Source: Sphingomonas vulcanisoli (GTDB lineage Bacteria > Pseudomonadota > Alphaproteobacteria > Sphingomonadales > Sphingomonadaceae). From it: a stretch of DNA of 64,000 nucleotides. The notes under the pieces were generated by a model, which saw only the letters and a program-made list of their open reading frames with translations, made no database searches and was not told the DNA's origin. Location: contig NZ_JAAOZC010000007.1 in NCBI RefSeq assembly GCF_011761305.1, positions 1 to 64,000 on the forward strand, in the 5' to 3' direction. Each line of letters opens with the position of its first letter. Within the stretch, counting starts at the first letter, position 1. The position numbers were made by a program, and so were the translations under genes. Below are positions 24,477-34,083 of this stretch, one piece after another.

Positions 24477-26654
24477 TCAGACGTCAAACCGATCGAGGTT
24501 CATCACCTTGGTCCACGCTTTGACGAAGGCCGCGATGAACTTCGTTTCGGCGTCGTCGGTGGCATAAGCCTCTGCCAGCGCGCGCAGCTGCGCGTTGGAG
24601 CCGAAGATCAGATCGACGCGGGTTCCGGTCAGCTTTGCCTCGCCCGTCGCGCGGTCCTTGGCGACGAACACGTCCGCCTCGTCGGCCTTGGGCTCCCACT
24701 TCATGCTGGTGCTCGTGCGCAGCAGCGTCTTGAGGAAGTCGTTGGACAAGGTCTCCGGCCGATCGGTGAACACGCCATGCTTCGATCCGCCATGGTTGGC
24801 GCCGAGCACGCGCAGCCCCGCCACCAGCACGGTCATCTCGGGCGCGGTCAGCGTCAGCAGGTGCGATCGATCGAGCAGCAGTTCCTCCGCCGAATAGACC
24901 GAAGGTTCGCCCTGATAATTGCGGAAGCCGTCGGTCTTGGGCTCCAAAGGATCGAAGGAGAGCGCGTCGGTCTGTTCCTCGGTCGCGTCGGTGCGGCCGG
25001 GGGTAAAGGGCACGGTGATATCGTGACCGGCCTTCTTCGCTGCGGCTTCGATCGCCGCCGTGCCGCCGAGCACGATCAGATCGGCAATGCTGACGGTTCC
25101 CGCGAAGTCGGCCTTGATATCTTGATAAACGCTAAGCGCCTTGGCGAGCTCGGCCGGCTCGTTGACCGCCCAATCCTTCTGCGGCGCGAGCCGGATACGC
25201 GCGCCATTGGCGCCGCCGCGCTTGTCCGAACCCCGGAACGTCGAGGCCGAGGCCCAGGCGGTCGTCACCAGACGGCTGATTGACAGGCCCGAACTGAGCA
25301 GCTTCTCCTTGAGCGCGGCGATATCGGCCTCGCTCAACGTGCCGGTCGGTGCGGGCACCGGATCCTGCCAGATGCGGGGCTCGGCGGGCACGTCCTTGCC
25401 GAGCAGCAGGCGGTGCGGCCCCATGTCGCGGTGGGTCAGCTTATACCAGGCTTCGGCGAACGCCTTGCCGAACGCTTCGTGATCCTCGGCGAAACGGCGC
25501 GAAATCTTGGCATATTCGGGATCGAAGCGCAGCGCGAGATCGGTGGTCAGCATCGTCGGGCGGTGCGTCCTGCCCGCGATGTGCGCATCGGGCACGTCCT
25601 CGGCGGCATCCTTCGCCACCCACTGATGCGCGCCGGCCGGGCTCTTGGTCAGCTCCCACTCATGCGCGAACAGATTCTTGAAGAAGAGGTTGGTCCACTT
25701 GGCGGGCTCCTGCGTCCAGGTGACTTCGAGGCCGCTGGTGATCGTGTGTGCGCCGTTGCCGGGGCCGTAGCTGTTCGCCCAGCCGAGGCCCTGCTGCTCG
25801 ATGCCCGCGCCCTCGGGCTCCGCGCCGACATAGTCGTCGGGGCTGGCCGCGCCGTGCGTCTTGCCGAAGGTGTGGCCGCCGGCGATCAGTGCGACGGTCT
25901 CCTCGTCGTTCATCGCCATGCGCGCGAAGGTCTCGCGGATGTCGTGCGCCGCCGCCAGCGGATCGGGATTGCCGCCCGGGCCTTCGGGATTAACGTAGAT
26001 CAGGCCCATCTGCACGGCGGCGAGCGGGTGCGCGAGATCGCGCTCGCCCGAATAGCGCTCGTCCTTCAGCCACTCGCGCTCGGGGCCCCAATAGACGTCC
26101 TTCTCGGGCTCCCACACATCGACACGCCCGCCGCCGAAGCCCGCGGTCTCCAGTCCCATATCCTCCAGCGCGACGGTGCCGGCGAGGACGAGCAGATCCG
26201 CCCAGCTCAGCTTGCGGCCGTACTTCTCCTTGATCGGCCAGAGCAGATGGCGCGCCTTGTCGAGATTGGCGTTGTCGGGCCAACTGTTGAGCGGCGCGAA
26301 CCTCTGCTGCCCCGCGCCGGCACCACCGCGCCCGTCGCCGATGCGATAGGTGCCCGCGGCGTGCCACGACATGCGGATGAACAGCGGCCCATAATGGCCG
26401 AAATCGGCGGGCCACCAATCCTGGCTGGTCTTCATCAGCGTCTTGAGATCGGCCTTCACCGCATCAAGATCGAGCGTCTTGAACTCCGCCGCATAGTCGA
26501 AATCCGGGTCCATCGGGTCGCCGGCCGCCGGGTTCTGGTGGAGGATCGAGAGATCGAGCGTGTTCGGCCACCACAGCCGGTTGGTCATCTCAAACAGGAC
26601 GGCCTTGCCGTCGACCTTGCCGCCCCTGAAGGGGCATTGGGATTCCGCGTTCAT
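24477..26654 (-). CDS. katG: Catalase-peroxidase
   Basis: A 725-residue KatG. The distal haem pocket is [20 protein letters not shown] (Arg, Trp, His), and the proximal His lies in [10 protein letters not shown]. The Trp-Tyr-Met cross-link needed for catalase activity is supported by the W of MSWH, the Y of [10 protein letters not shown] and the M of RMAMND. Both the active N-terminal and the degenerate C-terminal halves are complete. AGGAGA precedes the ATG. It removes hydrogen peroxide in the cytoplasm and sits divergently to an organic hydroperoxide reductase gene. Confidence 0.97.
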   Translation of the reverse strand: MNAESQCPFRGGKVDGKAVLFEMTNRLWWPNTLDLSILHQNPAAGDPMDPDFDYAAEFKTLDLDAVKADLKTLMKTSQDWWPADFGHYGPLFIRMSWHAAGTYRIGDGRGGAGAGQQRFAPLNSWPDNANLDKARHLLWPIKEKYGRKLSWADLLVLAGTVALEDMGLETAGFGGGRVDVWEPEKDVYWGPEREWLKDERYSGERDLAHPLAAVQMGLIYVNPEGPGGNPDPLAAAHDIRETFARMAMNDEETVALIAGGHTFGKTHGAASPDDYVGAEPEGAGIEQQGLGWANSYGPGNGAHTITSGLEVTWTQEPAKWTNLFFKNLFAHEWELTKSPAGAHQWVAKDAAEDVPDAHIAGRTHRPTMLTTDLALRFDPEYAKISRRFAEDHEAFGKAFAEAWYKLTHRDMGPHRLLLGKDVPAEPRIWQDPVPAPTGTLSEADIAALKEKLLSSGLSISRLVTTAWASASTFRGSDKRGGANGARIRLAPQKDWAVNEPAELAKALSVYQDIKADFAGTVSIADLIVLGGTAAIEAAAKKAGHDITVPFTPGRTDATEEQTDALSFDPLEPKTDGFRNYQGEPSVYSAEELLLDRSHLLTLTAPEMTVLVAGLRVLGANHGGSKHGVFTDRPETLSNDFLKTLLRTSTSMKWEPKADEADVFVAKDRATGEAKLTGTRVDLIFGSNAQLRALAEAYATDDAETKFIAAFVKAWTKVMNLDRFDV

Positions 26655-26766
26655 TACGCTCTCCTTTTGAAATTCGATGCGGCTTTTTGCCCCCGCGCTT
26701 GCGAGTCGTCCAAGCGCTTGTTGTGATGAGACTGATCGATCAAATCACTTAGAAGATCATCGATTG

Positions 26767-26781
26767 AGTGACCATGTCACT
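26767..26781. promoter_or_regulatory. Dyad in the katG-ohr intergenic region
   Basis: AGTGACCATGTCACT is a perfect inverted repeat (6-bp arms, 3-bp centre) in the 192-bp divergent control region. The area also contains the repeated motif GATCGAT/ATCGAT. A redox regulator such as an OhrR or OxyR type could bind here, but the dyad does not match their classic consensus sites. Confidence 0.3.
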
Positions 26782-26846
26782 GATCGACGCCCGGCACTAT
26801 CGGCCTGCCAGGTCGTTGGGAGGGCGAGTTTGCAAGGAGCGATCCA

Positions 26847-27272
26847 ATGTCTGTCGATGTGAAGTACAAGACCCGCGCCACCGCCAAGGGCGGACGAGAT
26901 GGCGAATCCAGGACCGAGGACGGCAAGGTCTCGGTCAAGCTCTCCACGCCCAAGGAGTTGGGCGGCGCGGGCGGCGACGGCACCAATCCGGAGCAGCTTT
27001 TCGCAGCGGGCTATGCGGCCTGCTTCATCGGCGCGATGAAAGTCGCAGGAATGCAGCTCAAGCTCAAGGTGCCGGACGACACCACCGTCACCGCCACGGT
27101 CGGCATCGGCCCGCGCAGCGAGGGCGGCTTCGGCATCACCGCCGATCTTGAAGTAAACCTCCCCGGCCTCGACAAGGCCGACGCCCAGAAACTGGTCGAT
27201 ACCGCGCACCAGATCTGCCCGTACTCGAACGCCACGCGCAACAATGTCGATGTCGGGCTGACGCTGGCCTGA
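26847..27272 (+). CDS. ohr: Organic hydroperoxide reductase (Ohr)
   Basis: A 141-residue Ohr/OsmC protein. The two redox cysteines are C59 (AAGYAACFIGAMK) and C124 (HQICPYSNATRNN), placed as in Ohr rather than OsmC; the catalytic Arg is probably the R20-region residue (RDGESR). It reduces lipid and organic peroxides using dihydrolipoamide. GCAAGGAGC lies just upstream of the ATG. Its position opposite katG makes a small peroxide-defence locus. Confidence 0.93.
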   Translation: MSVDVKYKTRATAKGGRDGESRTEDGKVSVKLSTPKELGGAGGDGTNPEQLFAAGYAACFIGAMKVAGMQLKLKVPDDTTVTATVGIGPRSEGGFGITADLEVNLPGLDKADAQKLVDTAHQICPYSNATRNNVDVGLTLA

Positions 27273-27275
27273 CCA

Positions 27276-27299
27276 ATCCTCCCCCTGGCGAGGGAGGAT
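27276..27299 (+). repeat. Family A single hairpin
   Basis: ATCCTCCC and GGGAGGAT pair around CCTGGCGA. It lies 3 bp after the ohr stop and may serve as its terminator; no T run follows. Confidence 0.6.
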
Positions 27300-27340
27300 G
27301 CACGTTGCTTTTGTACGCCATTCGCGTATAGGCGCCAGCA

Positions 27341-27415
27341 ACCGGGCGGAGCTCTACGCTTCCGCCCGGTTTGATTTTGACGGCATTCCTTCAGGAGTGT
27401 CGTCCTTTGGACGAC
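27341..27415 (+). promoter_or_regulatory. rpsF leader with two hairpins
   Basis: A 10-bp stem ACCGGGCGGA / TCCGCCCGGT (27341-27370) is followed by TTGATTTTGA, and a perfect 7-bp stem GTCGTCC-TTT-GGACGAC lies at 27399-27415, ahead of AAGCCGGAGGGGCG. Leaders of rpsF operons in many bacteria bind S6:S18 for feedback control. The pieces here could form such an element, or the first hairpin could simply end upstream transcripts. I could not match the published consensus with certainty. Confidence 0.35.
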
Positions 27416-27470
27416 AAGCCGGAGGGGCGTCGCATGGGGCGGCGTCAGCGATCGGCAGGAGAAATGGAAC

Positions 27471-27902
27471 ATGGCTCTGTACGAGCATGTCTTCCTCGCG
27501 CGCCAGGATCTGGCCCAAGCGCAGGTGGACGCACTGGCCGAACTGGTCACGGGCATCGTTACCGAAAAGGGCGGCAAGGTCGTCAAGACGGAGACCTGGG
27601 GTCTGCGCTCGATCGCCTATCGCATCGCGAAGAATCGCAAGGCGCATTATGTGCTGCTCGAGATCGACGCGCCGGGCGATGTCGTCGCCGAGATCGAGCG
27701 TCAGCTCGGCATCAACGAAGATATCATCCGCTTCATGACCATCCGCGTCGATGCGCACGAAGCCGGCCCCTCGGCGATGATGCGCCGTGGCGAGCGCGAT
27801 CGTGAGCGCAGCCGCGATCGCGGTGACCGCAGCGAGCGTGGCGGCGATCGCCCCCGCCGTGACGATGGCGAGCGTGGCGGCTTCAGCCGCGACGCGGCGT
27901 AA
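27471..27902 (+). CDS. rpsF: 30S ribosomal protein S6
   Basis: A 143-residue protein opening [20 protein letters not shown], with [20 protein letters not shown] and the [12 protein letters not shown] end of the conserved fold at about residue 100. A tail of about 40 residues rich in Arg, Gly, Asp and Ser ([20 protein letters not shown]) follows, longer than usual. First gene of the rpsF-rpsR-rplI operon; AGGAG lies upstream. Confidence 0.97.
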   Translation: MALYEHVFLARQDLAQAQVDALAELVTGIVTEKGGKVVKTETWGLRSIAYRIAKNRKAHYVLLEIDAPGDVVAEIERQLGINEDIIRFMTIRVDAHEAGPSAMMRRGERDRERSRDRGDRSERGGDRPRRDDGERGGFSRDAA

Positions 27903-27914
27903 GGAGTAGAGACT

Positions 27915-28139
27915 ATGGCACGCGCATTTTTCCGCCGCCGCAAGAGCTGCCCCTTCTCCGCGAAGGACGCTCCCCGGATCGATTATAAGGATGTCCGTCT
28001 GCTCCAGGGCTTCGTGTCCGAGCGCGGCAAGATCGTGCCGAGCCGCATCACCGCGGTTTCGGCCAAGAAGCAGCGCGAACTCGCCACGGCGATCAAGCGC
28101 GCCCGTCATCTGGGCTTGCTGCCCTACCTCGTGAAGTAA
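27915..28139 (+). CDS. rpsR: 30S ribosomal protein S18
   Basis: A 74-residue protein with the S18 core: [40 protein letters not shown] and [11 protein letters not shown]. It begins [20 protein letters not shown] and has one conserved Cys. It sits 12 bp after rpsF, preceded by AAGGAG. Confidence 0.98.
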   Translation: MARAFFRRRKSCPFSAKDAPRIDYKDVRLLQGFVSERGKIVPSRITAVSAKKQRELATAIKRARHLGLLPYLVK

Positions 28140-28151
28140 GGAGCGGACGAC

Positions 28152-28748
28152 ATGGAAGTTATCCTGCTCGAGCGCGTCGAGAAACTCGGCGCCATCGGTG
28201 ACGTCGTCACCGTGAAGAACGGCTTCGCCCGCAATTTCCTGCTGCCGAACAAGAAGGCGCTCCGCGCCAACGAAGCCAATCGCAAGGTGTTCGAATCGAA
28301 CAAGGCGCAGATCGTTGCCGATAACGATGCCCGCCGCGGTGAGGCCGAAAAGGCTTCGAAGGACATCGACGGCAAGACGATCACCCTGATCCGTCAGGCA
28401 TCGAACACCGGCCAGCTTTACGGTTCGGTTTCGGCCCGCGATCTGGCCGAGCTGCTTGCCGAGGACGGCGCCAAGGTCACCAAGAGCCAGGTCGTGCTCG
28501 ATAAGCCGATCAAGGCGATCGGCGTTTCGGTGGTGAAGATCGTGCTGCATCCCGAGGTCGCGGTGACGATCAAGGTCAACGTCGCGCGCTCGCCTGAAGA
28601 GGCCGAGATGCAGGCGCAGGGCGTCGATGTTCGTGCGCAGATGTTCGAGCGTGATGAAGCCGGCTTCATCGAGGACTATGATCCCAACGCCGAGCCGGGC
28701 GAGATCATCTCCGATGCGGCTCCCGCCGAAGAGCAGGCCGAGGGCTGA
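28152..28748 (+). CDS. rplI: 50S ribosomal protein L9
   Basis: A 198-residue L9: MEVILLERVEKLGAIGDVVT, the signature GFARNFLLPNKKALRA, the long connecting helix, and the C-terminal domain (LYGSVSARDLAELL, VVKIVLHPEVAVTIKVNVA). An acidic 40-residue C-terminal extension is common in alphaproteobacteria. Last gene of the operon; a rho-independent terminator follows. Confidence 0.98.
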   Translation: MEVILLERVEKLGAIGDVVTVKNGFARNFLLPNKKALRANEANRKVFESNKAQIVADNDARRGEAEKASKDIDGKTITLIRQASNTGQLYGSVSARDLAELLAEDGAKVTKSQVVLDKPIKAIGVSVVKIVLHPEVAVTIKVNVARSPEEAEMQAQGVDVRAQMFERDEAGFIEDYDPNAEPGEIISDAAPAEEQAEG

Positions 28749-28778
28749 GGCCTTTCGGCTTTGCGTGAAACAGAAGAG

Positions 28779-28811
28779 GCCGTCCGGGGTGACCCGGGCG
28801 GCTTTTTTCTT
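28779..28811 (+). terminator. Rho-independent terminator of rpsF-rpsR-rplI
   Basis: GCCG-T-CCGGG pairs with CCCGG-G-CGGC around GTGA and is followed by TTTTTTCTT. It is the best terminator in the window and lies 30 bp after the rplI stop. Confidence 0.92.
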
Positions 28812-28836
28812 GTGAACGCCTGCTTTGGGAAATGCT

Positions 28837-28912
28837 GTGCTCCGGCGCAGGCCGGAGCGTTGGATGGAGAGCGCTCCGAATGCCGCCAACGCTCCGGCCT
28901 TCGCCGGAGCAC
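28837..28912. repeat. Family C palindromic repeat
   Basis: Inverted arms beginning GTGCTCCGGCGCAGGCCGG, identical in layout to the copy at 24397-24472 (one arm position differs) but with a different spacer of the same length. It lies between two convergent genes, rplI and the sirtuin, 2 bp from the sirtuin stop. Confidence 0.85.
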
Positions 28913-28913
28913 G

Positions 28914-29612
28914 TCACTGCCTGGAAAGTAGTTCCTCCACCCACTCCGGCACCAGCACGCTTGCCGGGCCATAGCGCCGCTCGTCGAACAGGAAGCTCCC
29001 CTCGCTCGGCTCGAGATTGAGCTCCAGCGTCTGCGCGCCGACCGCGCGCGCCAGCCGCACGAACCCCGCCGCCGGATAGACCGCCCCCGAAGTCCCGATC
29101 GAAACGAACAGGTCCGCCGCCTGCACGGCAGCTTCGATCCGCTCCATATCGTAGGGAATTTCGCCGAAGAAGACGATGTCCGGCCGCAGTCGGTTTACCG
29201 CGCCGCAGCCCGCGCATACCGTCCCGCCCAGCATCGCGCCCGCAAACCGCTCCCGCCCGCCGCAGCCCTCGCACAATGCCGACAGCAGCTCGCCATGGAT
29301 ATGGATCAGCCGCTCCGCCCCGGCGCGCTCGTGCAGATCATCGACATTCTGGGTGACGATCAGCAACCCGCCCCGCCATTCGGCATCCAGCTTCGCCAGC
29401 GCCTGATGCGCGGCATTGGGCGCGACCGTCGCCAGCGCTGCGCGCCGTTCGTCATAAAAACGCAGCACCGTCTCCCGATCGCGCGCCAGCGCCTCGGGCG
29501 TACAGACATCTTCGACGCGATGTCCCTCCCACAGTCCGTCCGGCCCGCGAAACGTGGCGAGCCCGGACTCGGCGGAGATGCCCGCGCCGGTAAGGATGAC
29601 GATGTTGGCCAT
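28914..29612 (-). CDS. cobB: Sir2-family NAD-dependent deacylase
   Basis: A 232-residue sirtuin from ATG 29612: MANIVILTGAGISAESGLAT (NAD loop GAGIS), TFRGPDGLW, TQNVDDLHERAG, catalytic His in IHIHGEL, and zinc cysteines CEGC and CAGC. RFYDERR carries the Tyr and Arg that in class III sirtuins (SIRT5, CobB) favour succinyl-lysine, so desuccinylase as well as deacetylase activity is plausible. A longer start at 29648 is possible but unlike the family. Confidence 0.92.
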   Translation of the reverse strand: MANIVILTGAGISAESGLATFRGPDGLWEGHRVEDVCTPEALARDRETVLRFYDERRAALATVAPNAAHQALAKLDAEWRGGLLIVTQNVDDLHERAGAERLIHIHGELLSALCEGCGGRERFAGAMLGGTVCAGCGAVNRLRPDIVFFGEIPYDMERIEAAVQAADLFVSIGTSGAVYPAAGFVRLARAVGAQTLELNLEPSEGSFLFDERRYGPASVLVPEWVEELLSRQ

Positions 29613-29654
29613 GACGCCACGATAAGAGCGCAGCGGCGTCATGGCCATGCAAGA

Positions 29655-30488
29655 TCAGGCGGCGGCGATCGCCCGGTTGCGTCGGCGCATCGCGCTCCCG
29701 ATCAGGCCGAAGCCGCCGACCATCATCGCCCAGCTCGCCGGTTCGGGCACCGTCGCCGCGCTGGCGCTGGTCGCGGTCAGCGAAAAATCATCGACCGCGA
29801 GGCCATTGTCGCCGCCGGTGACGTCCAGATCGCGCCAGCGGATCGCGAAACTCTGGCCCGATGCGATCGAAAGATCGCCCAGCAGCCCGCTGATCGCCGC
29901 CTGGTTCGCGGCGTCGTTGCCGTCGAGCGCCGCTCCGGTGCTGGTGCCGCCCGCCTTCACGCTGGCGAAATTGAGCGCGGAGAAGGTCTGCCAGGTGCCG
30001 CCCGCATCGGAGACGTCGGTCGCATCGGTCGAATATTGGAAGGTGAGCGAATCGCTGGCGGCGTTCGACAGGCGCCATTGCTCGCCGGTATAGCCGATAT
30101 TGAGCGCGGTGATGGTGCCGCCCGTATCATTGGAGAAGATGAAGCCGAAGCTGACGGGCGAGTTGGTGCCGCTCGTCAGGCTGCCCAGCGCCCGATCCGT
30201 GCTGCCGTTCGCGCCATAGCTATAGGCGTTGCCCGCGTTCGCGCTGCCGTTGTTGGCGGTATAGCTGCCGTCGGCCGCGCTGCTGGTGCCGGTTTCGGAA
30301 ATCTGCCAGCCGACGGGCAGGACATTACTGGTGCCGGTGTTGGCGAGCGTATCGAAATTCTGCGTGTAGCCTGTGCTCGTCAGCGATGCGGTGGTGAGTG
30401 GAGAAACTTGAGTCGCCGCCAGCGAAGGTTCGGCAAGAAGAAACGCGCCGCCGATCAGGGCGAGCGCACGGAGGCTTGTGCTCAGCAT
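29655..30488 (-). CDS. PEPxxWA-CTERM sorted exported protein
   Basis: A 277-residue protein with a signal peptide (MLSTSLRALALIGGAFLLAE), a Ser/Thr/Gly-rich beta-type body (DTGGTITALNIGYTGEQWRL, WRDLDVTGGDNGLAVDDFSL) and a C-terminal sorting signal VPEPASWAMMVGGFGLIGSA followed by MRRRNR. The variant motif is typical of Sphingomonadales and implies processing by an exosortase, not present here. It lies 21 bp after another such gene, so the two are probably co-transcribed. Confidence 0.92.
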   Translation of the reverse strand: MLSTSLRALALIGGAFLLAEPSLAATQVSPLTTASLTSTGYTQNFDTLANTGTSNVLPVGWQISETGTSSAADGSYTANNGSANAGNAYSYGANGSTDRALGSLTSGTNSPVSFGFIFSNDTGGTITALNIGYTGEQWRLSNAASDSLTFQYSTDATDVSDAGGTWQTFSALNFASVKAGGTSTGAALDGNDAANQAAISGLLGDLSIASGQSFAIRWRDLDVTGGDNGLAVDDFSLTATSASAATVPEPASWAMMVGGFGLIGSAMRRRNRAIAAA

Positions 30489-30509
30489 ATCGATGTCCTT
30501 GATCGAGGG

Positions 30510-31175
30510 TCAGGCGAAGGTGGCGGTGGCGCGGCGGCGGCGAAGCGTGGCGCCCAGCAGAGCGAAGCCGCCGACCATCATCGCCCAGCTCGCCGGCTCG
30601 GGCACCGCGGCGGCGTCGCCGGTGGTGGTGAAGCGGAAGTTGGTATCGCAGATATTGTTGCCGGCGGCGCAAGGGCTGCTCAGCGTCTGCGAGGTGACGA
30701 TCTCGCCGCCGGTGTAAGCGTCGCCGCCGAGCACCGCGCCGGTATAGATGTTGACGTCGGGCCCATAGACGATGCCGAGCAGCGAGGAGCTGGTCGACAG
30801 CAACGCCGTATAGGTCGCGCCCGCGGTCAGCGCGGTGCCGGTGAAATCGAAATCATACCAGTGATTGTCGCGATCATAGGGAATCGTCGGCAGCGTCATC
30901 GTCCGCGATGCGACAATCGCGCCCGTCAGCCCATCGCCGCTGCGGAGGGTCAGGGTAACGGGCGTGTTGGCCTGGCCCTGATTGAAAGTCTGGAAATCGA
31001 AGCCGAACGAGGTAAGCTCGGTGCCGGCCGAGATGAAGCTCTGGCCGACCGGGCTGTAATAAGCGATCTGCAGCGCCCGGATGCCCGATCCCGACATGAC
31101 GGTGGTGGTGGCCGCCTGCAGGGCAGGCGTGGCAACGGCCGCCAGAACGGCGGCGGCAAGAAAATGACGAAGCAT
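30510..31175 (-). CDS. PEPxxWA-CTERM sorted exported protein
   Basis: A 221-residue protein: signal peptide (MLRHFLAAAVLAAVATPALQ), a beta-rich body with two cysteines (SPCAAGNNICD) and VPEPASWAMMVGGFALLGAT ending in LRRRRATATFA. It is the first of two adjacent genes whose bodies differ but whose sorting signals are almost the same. A striking inverted repeat lies about 60-85 bp upstream of the start. Confidence 0.92.
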   Translation of the reverse strand: MLRHFLAAAVLAAVATPALQAATTTVMSGSGIRALQIAYYSPVGQSFISAGTELTSFGFDFQTFNQGQANTPVTLTLRSGDGLTGAIVASRTMTLPTIPYDRDNHWYDFDFTGTALTAGATYTALLSTSSSLLGIVYGPDVNIYTGAVLGGDAYTGGEIVTSQTLSSPCAAGNNICDTNFRFTTTGDAAAVPEPASWAMMVGGFALLGATLRRRRATATFA

Positions 31176-31233
31176 GGAAGACCCCTACAAAGTGCGCCGG
31201 GAGGCCTTCGCAGGTCGGTGTGACGGTTCGCGT

Positions 31234-31260
31234 ACTTTCTTATGACATTGATAAGAAAGT
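31234..31260. promoter_or_regulatory. Perfect A+T-rich dyad upstream of the PEP-CTERM pair
   Basis: ACTTTCTTAT and ATAAGAAAGT (10-bp arms, 7-bp centre GACATTG) lie between the end of pepN and the first PEPxxWA-CTERM gene. The low G+C stands out from the surroundings. No T run follows on the minus strand, so a protein-binding operator is more likely than a pepN terminator. Confidence 0.5.
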
Positions 31261-31280
31261 TAATTTCGCCTTAACAACGA

Positions 31281-33878
31281 TCAGCCCAGACTTTTGCTGA
31301 CTTGCTCGAACACATCCTTCGAAAGGCCCGGCGCATCGAGGATGCGGCGCAGCTCCGCCTGCATCAGCGCCTGCCGCTTGGGCTCGAACTTGCGCCACCG
31401 CCCCAAACTGGGGATCAGCCGCGCGGCGGCCTGCGGATTGAGTTTGTCCACCGCCAGCACCATATCCGCGACGAAACGGTAGCCGCGCCCCGAAGGATCG
31501 TGGAAGGCGCGCTGGTTGACCGCGAAGGCGCCGACCAGACTGCGCAGGCGGTTGGGATTGGCGATGGTGAAATCGGGGTGCGTGGCCAGAGCCTCGACCG
31601 TCCCCACCGTATCGCCGTGGCTGGCGAGCGCCTGCGTGGTGAACCATTTGTCGATGACCAGTGGATCGGCGCGGTAGCGTTCGTAAAAATCCGCCAGCGC
31701 CTGCTCACGCTCCGGGGCTGCATTGTTGGTGAGTACCCCCAACGCGCCGATCGTATCGGTCATATTGTCGGCGTCGCGATATTGCGTCAGTGCGAGGCTC
31801 GCCCAATCCTCATCGCCCGAAACCGCGATATACCCAAGCGCGACGGAACGCAGGCGGCGCGAGCCCTTGGCCGAGGGCGTATATTCGTAACGGTTGGCGC
31901 GGTTGCGCGCATAAATCTCCTGCCAGAGATCGGCGAGTTCGGTGCCGAGCGTGCGGCGCAGGCTTTCGCGCACCTCGGCGATGGCGTCGGGATCGATCTC
32001 GTCCAGCTGTTCGGCGATGAAGGCCTCGGACGGCAGCAGCACCGCTTCGCCGACGAAAGCGGCGTCCAGCCCGGGATCGGTCAGCGTGTTGCGCACCGCC
32101 TTGACCACCGACTCGCTTTCCACGGTGCCGGTGCGCACGCCTGCGAGCAGGGTATCCAGCATCAGCTGCTGCATCGCCTCGTAGCGGGCGAAGGGATCAG
32201 GATCGTGGGCGGAGAGAAAGGCGAGATCGGCGGCGGAGCGATCCGTTTCCAGGCAGATCGGTGCGGAGAAGCCGCGGTTGATCGACAGCACCGGCGCCTC
32301 GCTCAGCCCATCGAACAACACCTCGCTCTCCGCCTCGTCCAGCACGATGAGACGTTCCGGCCCCAGCGGTTTGCCGCTCTGCGCGCCGAGCAGGGCGACG
32401 CGCAGCGGGATCGGCATCGGCTGCTTGGTATCCTGCCCCGGCGTCGGCGGCACGGTCTGGCTGAGTGTGAGGCGGGCGCGGCCGCCGGTCGGCTCGGCGA
32501 TCAGCGAGGCTTTGACGCGCGGCGTGCCCGCTTGGGCATACCAGCGGCGGAAGTGGGTGAGGTCGGCGCCGCTGGCGTCCTCCATCGCCGTGACGAAATC
32601 CTCGCAGGTTGCCGCCTGGCCATCATGGCGCTCGAAATAGAGATCGGTGCCGGCGCGGAACGCCTCTTCGCCCAGGATCAGCTTGAGCATCCGGATGATC
32701 TCGGCGCCCTTGTTGTAGATCGTCGCGGTGTAGAAATTGGTGATCTCGATATAGGATTCGGGCCGGATCGGGTGCGCGAGCGGCCCCGCGTCCTCGGGGA
32801 ATTGCGCGGCGCGCAGCGCGCGGACATCCTCGATCCGCTTGACCGCGGCGCTGCCCTGATCGGCTGAGAATTGCTGATCGCGGAAGACGGTGAAGCCCTC
32901 CTTCAGCGAGAGTTGGAACCAGTCCCGGCAGGTGACGCGGTTTCCCGACCAATTGTGGAAATATTCGTGCGCCACCACGCCCGCGATCGCGTCATAATCG
33001 CCATCGGTCGCGGTCTCGGGATCGGCGAGGATGTAGCGCGAGTTGAAGATGTTGAGGCCCTTGTTCTCCATCGCCCCGAAGTTGAAATCGTCGACCGCGA
33101 CGATGTTGAACACCGCCAGATCATATTCGCGCCCATAGGTGCGCTCGTCCCACGCCATCGATGCCTTGAGCGCGTCCATCGCATGTTCGGTGCGGGGCAG
33201 ATCGGCCGAGCGCACCCAGATGCCGAGATCGATGTTCCGCCCCGACATGGTGGTGAAGCTATCGCGGTTGGCGGCGAGATCGCCTGCGACCAAAGCGAAG
33301 AGGTAGCAGGGCTTGAGAAAGGGATCGCGCCACAGCGCATAATGCCGCCCGCCCGCCAGTTCGCCGCCATCGACATGATCGCCGTTGGACAGCAGCACGG
33401 GGAAAGCGGCCTGATCCGCCTCCATCCGCACCGTGTAGCGGCTGAGCACATCGGGCCGATCGGGGAAGAAGGTGATGCGGCGGAAGCCCTCGGCCTCGCA
33501 CTGCGTGCAGAGCAGCCCGCCGGAAGCATAGAGCCCCATCAGCTTGCTGTTGGTTTCGGGCGAAAGCTGGACTTCGGTTTCGATGAGATGATCGTCGCCC
33601 GCCAGATCGATGACCAGCGCGGGCCCGTCCATTCGCCAGGCATCGTGCAGTTCTTCGCCATCGACCGAAACCGAGAGCGGCGCGATCTCATCACCATCGA
33701 GGCGGAGCGGATGGGTGTGAACGCCGTTGCGGCGGACGGTCAGCCGCGCGGTGACCCTGGTGGCTGCGGGATCGAGCCGGAAATCGAGCGCGATCTCGGG
33801 CACCAGCCAATCGGGCGCGCGATAATCCTCGCGGCGGATGATGGCGGGGGTGGTGACGGCGGTGGCGGCATCTAGCAT
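31281..33878 (-). CDS. pepN: Aminopeptidase N (M1)
   Basis: An 865-residue M1 metallopeptidase starting at ATG 33878 (MLDAATAVTTPAIIRREDYR). The exopeptidase motif FGAMENKGLNIFNS lies at about 267, and the zinc site VAHEYFHNW with the second Glu in SLKEGFTVF at about 304-328. The length and C-terminal helical domain match the E. coli PepN type. It removes N-terminal residues from peptides in the cytoplasm. The reading frame is open upstream through a family A repeat, which is not coding. Confidence 0.96.
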   Translation of the reverse strand: MLDAATAVTTPAIIRREDYRAPDWLVPEIALDFRLDPAATRVTARLTVRRNGVHTHPLRLDGDEIAPLSVSVDGEELHDAWRMDGPALVIDLAGDDHLIETEVQLSPETNSKLMGLYASGGLLCTQCEAEGFRRITFFPDRPDVLSRYTVRMEADQAAFPVLLSNGDHVDGGELAGGRHYALWRDPFLKPCYLFALVAGDLAANRDSFTTMSGRNIDLGIWVRSADLPRTEHAMDALKASMAWDERTYGREYDLAVFNIVAVDDFNFGAMENKGLNIFNSRYILADPETATDGDYDAIAGVVAHEYFHNWSGNRVTCRDWFQLSLKEGFTVFRDQQFSADQGSAAVKRIEDVRALRAAQFPEDAGPLAHPIRPESYIEITNFYTATIYNKGAEIIRMLKLILGEEAFRAGTDLYFERHDGQAATCEDFVTAMEDASGADLTHFRRWYAQAGTPRVKASLIAEPTGGRARLTLSQTVPPTPGQDTKQPMPIPLRVALLGAQSGKPLGPERLIVLDEAESEVLFDGLSEAPVLSINRGFSAPICLETDRSAADLAFLSAHDPDPFARYEAMQQLMLDTLLAGVRTGTVESESVVKAVRNTLTDPGLDAAFVGEAVLLPSEAFIAEQLDEIDPDAIAEVRESLRRTLGTELADLWQEIYARNRANRYEYTPSAKGSRRLRSVALGYIAVSGDEDWASLALTQYRDADNMTDTIGALGVLTNNAAPEREQALADFYERYRADPLVIDKWFTTQALASHGDTVGTVEALATHPDFTIANPNRLRSLVGAFAVNQRAFHDPSGRGYRFVADMVLAVDKLNPQAAARLIPSLGRWRKFEPKRQALMQAELRRILDAPGLSKDVFEQVSKSLG

Positions 33879-33925
33879 GGGGGCGATGTATGAAGGTTGG
33901 CGCGCGAACGCTAGGCGTATCCGCC

Positions 33926-34055
33926 AATCCTCCCCCCGCCAGGGGGAGGTGTCAGCGCAGCTGACGGAGGGGGAGGTTGGAGATGCCTTTGATAATTCGC
34001 CGCCGTCCTCCCCCTCCGACGCCTTCGGCGCCACCTCCCCCTGGCGGGGGAGGAT
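33926..34055. repeat. Family A paired palindromic repeat
   Basis: CAATCCTCCCCCCGCCAGGG on the left, GGCGGGGGAGGAT on the right, with GTCAGCGCAGCTGACGG and GACGCCTTCGGCGCC hairpins inside. Close to the copies at 2977 and 59573. It fills the gap between phoD and pepN. Confidence 0.85.
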
Positions 34056-34083
34056 CAGTAGGCCGCGACACCTCAGTCTCCGC

